From: an uncultured Bacteroidota bacterium
Lineage (GTDB): Bacteria; Bacteroidota; Bacteroidia; Chitinophagales; Chitinophagaceae
Direction: 5' to 3'
DNA: 39,751 bases
NCBI GenBank assembly: GCA_903821465.1
Contig: CAIJLK010000102.1
Coordinates: 1-39,751 of the forward strand
A program made the translations under genes and the position numbers. Of this stretch, positions 34,058 to 39,751 are shown in pieces (position 1 is the first letter of the stretch; every line of letters begins with the position of its first letter). The notes under the pieces were generated by a model. The model made no database searches. It was not told the origin of the DNA and saw only the letters and a program-made list of their open reading frames with translations.

Positions 34058-34065
34058 CAAAATTA
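34058..34065 (-). promoter_or_regulatory. Possible -7 box of the OmpA gene
   Basis: TAATTTTG followed by C on the minus strand fits TAnnTTTG. No TTTG is seen 19-21 nt upstream, where the DNA is A/T-rich. The leader would be about 60 nt. Confidence 0.4.
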
Positions 34066-34193
34066 AACAAAAAAGAAGAAAATAATTATATATCTGTTAA
34101 ATTATTATTACAATTAGTTAGTTTAAGAGTTTTGGGTCCATTTTGAATAGCTTTAATCGATTTTTTCAATCACTATATGAATATTTTATACTT

Positions 34194-35003
34194 ATGCGAA
34201 TTTTAGAGATCATACAGGCTTTAGAATCTTTTGCTCCCCCTATTTATCAAGAATCTTACGATAATTCTGGTCTACTTGTTGGCAATCCGAACTGGAATTG
34301 TACAGGCGTGCTTTGCACCTTGGATGCAACTGAAGAAGTAATACTTGAGGCTAAATCGGCTGGTTGTAATTTAGTAGTTGCCCATCACCCCATCATTTTC
34401 GGGGGACTCAAACAGCTCACCGGCAAGAATTATGTTGAAAAAACAGTGATCACCGCTATTAAAAATGATATCGCTATTTATGCCATACATACCAATCTCG
34501 ATAATGTAATAGAGGGCGTAAGTAATACAATGGCTGATAAACTTGGGTTGCAAAATACGAAAATATTATCCCCTAAATCGTCCCTATCCCAGAACTTAAC
34601 AACTGATAATCAATCTGTTGGTTCCGGAATCATCGCCGATTTACCCGAACCGATGGAAGAGATTGGCTTCCTGCAAATGCTCCAGACAAGTTTTGATTTA
34701 CCCCTGATCCGACATACCCCATTATTAAACAAACACATTCAAAAAGTGGCAGTTTGCGGGGGTGCCGGCAGCTTTTTACTAAAACAGGCAATTGCCGCTG
34801 GGGCGGATATTTTTATCAGTGCGGACTTCAAATACCATGAATTTTTCGATGCAGAAGGGCTCATTGTGGTAGCCGACATCGGTCACCGGGAAAGTGAACA
34901 ATTTACGGTTGGTCTTTTAATTGATATTTTACAGGCTAAATTCCCTACCTTTGCCGTCCTCAAATCAGTAATAAAAACCAATCCGGTGAACTATTTTCTG
35001 TAA
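34194..35003 (+). CDS. Nif3-like dinuclear metal-centre protein, short form
   Basis: This is a NIF3/YbgI-family protein with two metal ions in a toroidal oligomer; its biochemical role is not settled. Metal-binding motifs are VVAHHPIIFGGLK, IHTNLDN near the N-terminal third and IGHRESEQF near the end. The ATG at 34194 (MRILEIIQALESFAPP) matches the family opening, whereas the track start 17 codons earlier is TTG. At 269 aa it lacks the PII-like insert that makes many Bacteroidota homologues about 365 aa. The insert point, between ILSPK and VGSGIIADLPEP, is now only about a dozen residues. The zinc-ribbon gene follows, a common pairing. Confidence 0.92.
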   Translation: MRILEIIQALESFAPPIYQESYDNSGLLVGNPNWNCTGVLCTLDATEEVILEAKSAGCNLVVAHHPIIFGGLKQLTGKNYVEKTVITAIKNDIAIYAIHTNLDNVIEGVSNTMADKLGLQNTKILSPKSSLSQNLTTDNQSVGSGIIADLPEPMEEIGFLQMLQTSFDLPLIRHTPLLNKHIQKVAVCGGAGSFLLKQAIAAGADIFISADFKYHEFFDAEGLIVVADIGHRESEQFTVGLLIDILQAKFPTFAVLKSVIKTNPVNYFL

Positions 35004-35060
35004 GAGGATTAAGGTCTGCAGTAATGTGAACCAATACAAACTCCAAATTTTATACTAGAT

Positions 35061-35816
35061 ATGGCATCTGTTAAAGATTTCTCTGTTGAAGAAAAACTGT
35101 TAAACCTAGTTAGGTTACAAAAGATTGACAGCAAACTTGATGAGATTCAAGTGTTGAGAGGCGAATTGCCAATGGAAGTAAGCGACCTCGAAGATGAGAT
35201 CCAAGGTTTGCATAGTCGTCAAACACGTATTGAAGAAGAAATCAACGGTATTTCAGAATTCATTGAGGGAAAGAAAAACACCATCAAAGAAAGTGAAGCC
35301 TTGATTGCTAAATACGAAAAGCAAAGCGAGAACGTAAAGAACAACCGTGAATTCGAAGCGATCAATAAAGAGATCGAAATGCAACAGCTTGAAATCAAGC
35401 TAGCTGAAAAGCATATCCGCGATGCAAACGAAGAATTGACCGAAAAGATCAAGAACTTGGATGTTGCAAAAAAGCAAGTAGCAGTTAAAGAAGGTGTATT
35501 GAATCACAAGAAAAGTGAACTCGAAAAGATCATCGCTGAAACTGAAAAAGAAGAAACTCAATTCAGAAAACAAAGTGCAGATGCACGTGGTCATATCGAC
35601 GAACGTTTATTGTATAGCTACGATCGGATCCGTAACAGTTATCGCAACGGCTTGTCTGTTGTGCCTGTTGAAAGAGATGCTTGTGGCGGTTGCTTTAACT
35701 CGATTCCACCTCAACGTCAGAGCGAAATTCGCTTACACAAGAAAATTATCGTTTGTGAGAACTGCGGTAGAATTCTAGTAGACGCTGACCTGAACGATAC
35801 CATTGAAATAAAGTAA
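35061..35816 (+). CDS. CdsZ-type coiled-coil protein with C4 zinc ribbon (DUF164/zf-RING_7)
   Basis: This 251-aa cytoplasmic protein is almost all charged heptads from about residue 20 to 185, a long antiparallel coiled coil. It ends in a zinc ribbon with four Cys: ACGGC at about 208-212 and CENCGRILVD at about 232-241. This is the COG1579 family, whose function is poorly defined. The gene often lies beside nif3, as here (57 nt downstream), so the two may be functionally linked. A good terminator follows. Confidence 0.92.
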   Translation: MASVKDFSVEEKLLNLVRLQKIDSKLDEIQVLRGELPMEVSDLEDEIQGLHSRQTRIEEEINGISEFIEGKKNTIKESEALIAKYEKQSENVKNNREFEAINKEIEMQQLEIKLAEKHIRDANEELTEKIKNLDVAKKQVAVKEGVLNHKKSELEKIIAETEKEETQFRKQSADARGHIDERLLYSYDRIRNSYRNGLSVVPVERDACGGCFNSIPPQRQSEIRLHKKIIVCENCGRILVDADLNDTIEIK

Positions 35817-35841
35817 GTGTAAATCATTCATAGAAATTTAT

Positions 35842-35875
35842 AAAGGGTCTGCATTTAGCGGCCCTTTATTATTTA
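35842..35875 (+). terminator. Terminator behind the zinc-ribbon gene
   Basis: AAAGGGTC and GGCCCTTT (one G-U pair) form an 8-bp stem, followed by ATTATTTAA on the plus strand. The T-tract is interrupted, so strength is moderate. It lies only 8 nt before the next gene start. Confidence 0.65.
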
Positions 35876-35882
35876 AGTTATA

Positions 35883-37370
35883 ATGAAACCGATCATACTA
35901 GTATTTGCATCACTATTATTTTCCTTTTTCGCATCTGCTGAAAAAGTGTTTGACTATAATAGTACCTGCCAGCAAGCCTATCAGGAAATCACCAAACTGA
36001 AAATGGCAACTGGAATCGCATTGATTGCCAAAGCAAAAAGCCAGAACCCTGATAACTTAATTCCATTGATGCTGGAAGACTACGTTGATTTCTTTCAACT
36101 TTTTTTCAATGAAGACCCACGTGATTTTGAAAAAATGATGCCGCTTTTTAATGAGCGCTTTAGCAAAATATCTGAGGGTCCGCACAATTCACCCTATTAT
36201 AATTTTTGTCTCAGTTCAATCAAAATTCATAAAGCGGCCATTGAAATTAAATTCGGACAAAACTGGAACGCCGGCTGGGATTTTAGAAGGGCCTTTCTAC
36301 TTTTAAAAGAGAACAGAAAAAATTACCCGAATTTTATTTTAGATGAAATGATGACAGGCTCTTTGTATGCCATCATTGGCACTTTGCCATCGGGTTACAA
36401 ATGGTTAGCGAGTCTATTGGGACTAAAAGGTTCGATTGTTGAGGGCGTGGCTTTGTTACGAAAGTTCAGTTATAGTAACGACCCCTGGGCTAAATTATAC
36501 TCGAACGAATCTGCTTTTATTTATCCCTTCATTTTATTCTATATCGAAAACAAAAGAGATGAAGCAGTAGCATTTGCGCAACAAAGAAAATTAGATCTGG
36601 TTAATAATCATTTACTCTGCTATATGGCGGCTAATTTGGCTATCAATAATAAACAGACGGCATTAGCAGGTCAGATCATGCAGAATAGAAATATGTCCCC
36701 TGAATATTTAAAATTGTCGGTCTGGGATTTCGAAATGGGATTTGTAAAACTCTATCATCTTGAATTACCGGAAGCCATCAAATACTTAGAACAATTTCAA
36801 AAAGATTTTAAAGGAAATTTCTATCGAAAAGATGCGAACCTGAAATTAAGTTATGCCTACTATCTTCAAAGCAATATGGATAAGGCAATGGCTACCAGAA
36901 ATGAAATTCTAAAAAAAGGTGCTACAGATACTGATGCAGATAAGAAAGCGTTGAAAGATGCTAAGTCCGGCATTTGGCCAAACGCAGTACTGTTAAGATC
37001 TAGATTGTTGAGTGATGGGGGCTTTCATAAAGAAGCACTGGCCATACTTGCAGGAAAAAATTTAGACAGTTTTACAACTGATGCTGATAAATTGGAATTC
37101 TCTTATCGCGTTGCAAGGATCTATGACGATCTGGGCAGAAAAGACGAAGCCATCAAAGCATATCAAGCAGCCATTCAGTTAGGAGAATATCGCAAAGAAT
37201 ATTATGCGGCAAGGGCGGCTATTCAAATCGGACAGATTTATGAAGAAAGGGGACAAAAAGCTTTAGCCATCACTTATTATCAGAAATGCTTAAATATGGG
37301 TGATCATGAATACAAAGACTCACTCGATCAACGAGCTAAATCAGGCATTGGGCGTTGCAAGGGCGAATAA
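35883..37370 (+). CDS. Exported TPR-repeat protein of unknown function
   Basis: This is a 495-aa protein with a signal peptide (MKPIILVFASLLFSFFASA). No enzyme motif is visible. The body is all helical, with TPR-like units, clearest near the C-terminus: YRVARIYDDLGRKDEAIKAYQAAIQLG and AAIQIGQIYEERGQKALAITYYQKCLNMG. The central DLPEAIKYLEQFQKDF-type helices look like degenerate repeats. It is probably a periplasmic protein-interaction scaffold; partners are unknown. It sits between the terminator of the zinc-ribbon gene and recN. I do not recognise a named family. Confidence 0.75.
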   Translation: MKPIILVFASLLFSFFASAEKVFDYNSTCQQAYQEITKLKMATGIALIAKAKSQNPDNLIPLMLEDYVDFFQLFFNEDPRDFEKMMPLFNERFSKISEGPHNSPYYNFCLSSIKIHKAAIEIKFGQNWNAGWDFRRAFLLLKENRKNYPNFILDEMMTGSLYAIIGTLPSGYKWLASLLGLKGSIVEGVALLRKFSYSNDPWAKLYSNESAFIYPFILFYIENKRDEAVAFAQQRKLDLVNNHLLCYMAANLAINNKQTALAGQIMQNRNMSPEYLKLSVWDFEMGFVKLYHLELPEAIKYLEQFQKDFKGNFYRKDANLKLSYAYYLQSNMDKAMATRNEILKKGATDTDADKKALKDAKSGIWPNAVLLRSRLLSDGGFHKEALAILAGKNLDSFTTDADKLEFSYRVARIYDDLGRKDEAIKAYQAAIQLGEYRKEYYAARAAIQIGQIYEERGQKALAITYYQKCLNMGDHEYKDSLDQRAKSGIGRCKGE

Positions 37371-37401
37371 TATCCTCCTAAAATTATATTAGTAGGATCA
37401 A

Positions 37402-37432
37402 TTTGTTGAACAGGTAGAGCTTCTATATCTTG
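37402..37432 (+). promoter_or_regulatory. Possible recN promoter
   Basis: TTTG, 18 nt, then TATATCTTG (TAnnTTTG with a mismatch and one extra base). The leader would be about 30 nt. It is a weak match. Confidence 0.3.
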
Positions 37433-37471
37433 CGCAGAAGTTCCAAAAAGAACATTGAATAAAAATCAAAG

Positions 37472-39126
37472 ATGCTTCGCAAATTACAGATACAATATTA
37501 TGCCATCATCGATTCGGTTGAGATCGAATTTGCACCGCAGTTAAATATCATTACTGGTGAAACGGGTGCGGGTAAAAGTATTTTGATGGGGGCATTGAGT
37601 TTAATATTGGGCGAACGTGCCGATAGCACTGTATTGCGCTACGCCGATAAGAAATCGGTGATCGAAGGATATTTTCAGATCAATCACAAACAGCCAGTAT
37701 TAGACTTTCTGGCAGCAAATGACCTCGATACAGATAATGAATTGGTAATCCGCAGAGAGATCGCACCAAATGGAAAGTCCAGGGCCTTTATCAATGATAC
37801 CCCAGCAAGCTTACAACAGCTAAAAGAGTTGGCGAGTTTACTAGTTGATCTGCACCAGCAATTTGATACACTTACCCTGGGTGATGGAGATTTTCAAAGA
37901 ACCGTAATAGATGCTCTGGCAGCTAACCAACAAACCCTGCTTCAATTTCAACAGATCTTTCATCAGTTACAAACTGCTAAGAAAGAATTAGAAGAACTTG
38001 AAAATCGTAAAATAAATTTTCAGAAAGAATTCGATTATCATCAGTTTTTATTTGATGAACTAGCAGAACAATCTTTTAAAGAAAACGAATTAGAAAATAT
38101 AGAATCAGAGCTTCAGGTATTGAGCCATGCCGAAGGAATCAAAGCAGTGCTGCAAAAAGTAAATACCGATCTGGAAACAAGCGACCAGCCCATCCTTCCA
38201 CAATTCAAACAATGGATCAACCAACTAGCCAGCATTGCAGCTTATCATGCAGGTTTACCAGAGCTGATTCAAAGATTAACAAGTGCACAGATAGAATTGC
38301 AGGATATTACAGACGAGTTAGAACAACTCAATAGTAAAGTGCATCTCGATGAAAAAAGAATGGAATGGATCAATGATCGCATGGCTGCTGGATATAAATT
38401 ATTGAAGAAGCATGCAGTAAAAACCACGAATGAATTATTGTCTATACAAAAAGAATTATCCGACAAACTAGAGGCAGTATTACAGATCGACGAAACCATT
38501 GCAGAAAAACAAAAACAGGTTGCTTTATTATTAGTTGATACAAATGCTTTGGCAAAAAATTAGCTACTGCCAGAAAAAAAGAAATAGCTCCACTAGAATC
38601 GAAAGTGAACGAACTATTGCAATTAGTAGGAATGCCCAATGCGCGATTGCAGGTTAGCATTACAGATACGGCCTTGCATTTGTATGGGACCGATCAGATT
38701 GAATTCTTATTCGATGCCAATAAGAGCAACCGTTTCGAGCCTATTCGAAAAGTGGCAAGTGGTGGAGAATTAAGTAGGCTCATGCTCTGTATTAAATCGT
38801 TGGTAGCAGAAAAAATTGATTTGGCCACCCTTATTTTTGATGAGATTGATACGGGCATTTCAGGTGAGGCAGCCAAACAAGTGGGTCGCATCATGAAAGC
38901 CCTTTCAAAAAACAGACAGATCATTTGCATCACACATCAACCGCAGATCGCGGGTAAGGCCGATGCACATTTTTATGTTTACAAAGAAGAACAAACCGGA
39001 ACGATCAAAACCAATTTGCGTTTGTTAAGCAATGAAGAAAGAATCGTAAAGATTGCACAAATGCTGGGGGGAGAAACACCTTCGGTAGCAGCATTAGAAA
39101 ATGCAAAAGAAATGATGCAAGTATAA
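37472..39126 (+). pseudogene. recN: recN, DNA double-strand-break repair SMC-like ATPase, frame broken at an A6 tract
   Basis: RecN is an SMC-like ATPase acting early in double-strand-break repair. Part 1 (37472-38563) has Walker A ITGETGAGKSILMGAL and the first coiled coil. Part 2 (track start 38605, open from about 38554) has ASGGELSRLMLCIK and Walker B LIFDEIDTGISG with ITHQPQIA. The first frame stops at TAG 38561-38563. Reading one base back at GCAAAAAAT continues as KKLATARKKEIAPLE and joins part 2 with no loss, giving about 551 aa, the normal RecN length. So exactly one A is missing, or the cell slips. The heptamer A AAA AAT is a formal -1 slippery site, but no Shine-Dalgarno-like or stem-loop stimulator is evident. 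A homopolymer sequencing error is the simplest explanation. Confidence 0.88.
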
Positions 39127-39165
39127 ATTGTATTTAATTCTATTACCCACATAAAAATAAATAGT

Positions 39166-39426
39166 ATGCATTGGACTGAGTATTTTGGTTATGTTGGCGC
39201 TTTCTTAAGTGCTGTTACTTTTATGCCACAAGTATGGCAGGCATGGAAAACAAAAAGTGTAGGCGATCTTAGCCTCGGCACAATGTCGATCGTTTTTATC
39301 AGTGTGGTAGTTTGGTTGGTGTATGGATTTTATTTGAACCTAATACCCGTGATCATCGCTAACCTGATCGTTGGACTATTATCGATCGTATTACTTTATT
39401 TCAAATTTACTTTCCCAAAAAAATAG
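39166..39426 (+). CDS. SemiSWEET-type sugar transporter (PQ-loop family)
   Basis: This 86-aa membrane protein has three helices: YFGYVGAFLSAVTFMPQVW, LGTMSIVFISVVVWLVYGFYL and IPVIIANLIVGLLSIVLLYFKF. The PQ motif FMPQVWQAWKTKSVGDLS follows helix 1 and is diagnostic of the SemiSWEET/MtN3 half-transporters, which dimerise to move sugars across the inner membrane. Substrate is unpredictable. The small size is normal for the family. It starts 39 nt after recN and ends at a strong bidirectional terminator. Confidence 0.92.
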   Translation: MHWTEYFGYVGAFLSAVTFMPQVWQAWKTKSVGDLSLGTMSIVFISVVVWLVYGFYLNLIPVIIANLIVGLLSIVLLYFKFTFPKK

Positions 39427-39432
39427 TGAAAC

Positions 39433-39470
39433 AAAAAAAGCCATCCTAAATAAATCAGGATGGCTTTTTT
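39433..39470. terminator. Bidirectional terminator between SemiSWEET and DUF2795 genes
   Basis: AAAAAAGCCATCCT and AGGATGGCTTTTTT form a 14-bp stem with a 9-nt loop. It has A-runs on one side and T-runs on the other, so it can terminate transcripts from both convergent genes. Confidence 0.9.
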
Positions 39471-39504
39471 ATGGGATAATATTTTCAGTCCCTCTTGGAA
39501 AGGT

Positions 39505-39726
39505 TTAGTATTCGTCTTCATTGAACATAAAGTCCTCCTGACTTGGATAATCCGGCCAGATGTCTTCGATGCTCTCGTACACTTCACCTTCATCTTCCAG
39601 TTCCTGTAAATTTTCTACCACTTCAATGGGCGCGCCGCTACGAATAGAGTAATCAATCAATTCGTCTTTGCTTGCTGGCCAAGGGGCTTCTTCCAGGTAA
39701 CTTGCTAATTCTAATGTCCAGAACAT
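39505..39726 (-). CDS. DUF2795 family small acidic protein
   Basis: This 73-aa acidic protein opens MFWTLELASYLEEAPWPASKDELIDYSIRSGAPIEVVENL and ends PSQEDFMFNEDEY. I recognise it as the conserved Bacteroidota DUF2795 protein. No function is established that I know of, and there is no export signal. The ATG at 39726 is 17 nt after a TACATTTG -7 box at the window edge, which gives a leader of about 10 nt. Confidence 0.88.
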   Translation of the reverse strand: MFWTLELASYLEEAPWPASKDELIDYSIRSGAPIEVVENLQELEDEGEVYESIEDIWPDYPSQEDFMFNEDEY

Positions 39727-39742
39727 ACCTATAAAATTTTTG

Positions 39743-39750
39743 CAAATGTA
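39743..39750 (-). promoter_or_regulatory. -7 box of the DUF2795 gene
   Basis: TACATTTG followed by C on the minus strand fits TAnnTTTG exactly at suitable distance from the ATG. The -33 box would be outside the window. Confidence 0.45.
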
Positions 39751-39751
39751 A

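Noticed and set aside
37372-37396. Hairpin after the TPR gene (TCCTCCTA...TAGTAGGA)
   Set aside because: The stem has an internal mismatch and no T-run follows on either strand, so I do not call a terminator.

Overview
The window looks like a chromosomal segment of a Bacteroidota bacterium, most likely from the Chitinophagales/Chitinophagaceae. The reasons are: a full SprA (type IX secretion translocon) directly downstream of ruvA; promoters of the Bacteroidota type (TTTG, about 20 nt, then TAnnTTTG); DUF3127 and DUF2795 proteins; split UshA-like genes; an OmpA protein with thrombospondin type 3 repeats; and futalosine-pathway menaquinone genes. It is AT-rich and dense. It reads mostly as core chromosome. 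I see no phage, transposase or CRISPR array.

Layout. 1-3.5 kb (minus): tRNA-Ser(GCU) with its own promoter, dnaA with a strong terminator and two DnaA-box-like sites upstream, then a 5'-nucleotidase split into a lipoprotein C-domain and a Tat-exported catalytic domain. 3.6-9 kb: an SSB-tailed DUF3127 protein, a COG2509-type flavoprotein, a zinc-phospholipase-C-like exported protein and a NatAB-type ABC exporter. 9-12.2 kb (minus): an aminotransferase translationally coupled to an unusual fusion of a FAD monooxygenase with a DsbA/SpxH-like thioredoxin-fold domain. 12.4-20.4 kb (minus): ruvA-sprA. 20.5-26.9 kb (plus): fabH, a trans-sulfuration PLP enzyme, a serine beta-lactamase-like hydrolase, a D-aminoacylase-like lipoprotein with an altered metal site, and a GNAT acetyltransferase. 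26.9-29.7 kb (minus): two 6-pyruvoyl-tetrahydropterin synthase paralogues, folE and fabD. 29.8-31.3 kb (plus): mqnB-mqnD for menaquinone. 31.3-34 kb (minus): photolyase and OmpA. 34.2-39.4 kb (plus): Nif3, a CdsZ-type zinc-ribbon coiled coil, a TPR protein, recN with a broken frame, and a SemiSWEET. The window ends with a DUF2795 gene on the minus strand.

How the genes connect. fabH and fabD both serve fatty-acid initiation, though they sit in different units. folE plus two PTPS enzymes supply a reduced pterin. mqnB and mqnD are consecutive-pathway enzymes. SprA links the strain to T9SS export.

The most interesting signals are: (1) a family of 7-bp-period repeats (GATAAAA units followed by GTGAAGA units) that begins exactly at the stop codon of three unrelated genes, always in the same orientation relative to transcription, and in one case supplies the stop codon itself; (2) recN interrupted at an A6 tract that is also a formal -1 slippery heptamer followed at once by a stop; (3) the monooxygenase-DsbA fusion; (4) the metal-site change in the D-aminoacylase homologue; (5) the SSB-like tail on DUF3127. 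All assignments are by reading the sequence; no database search was run.
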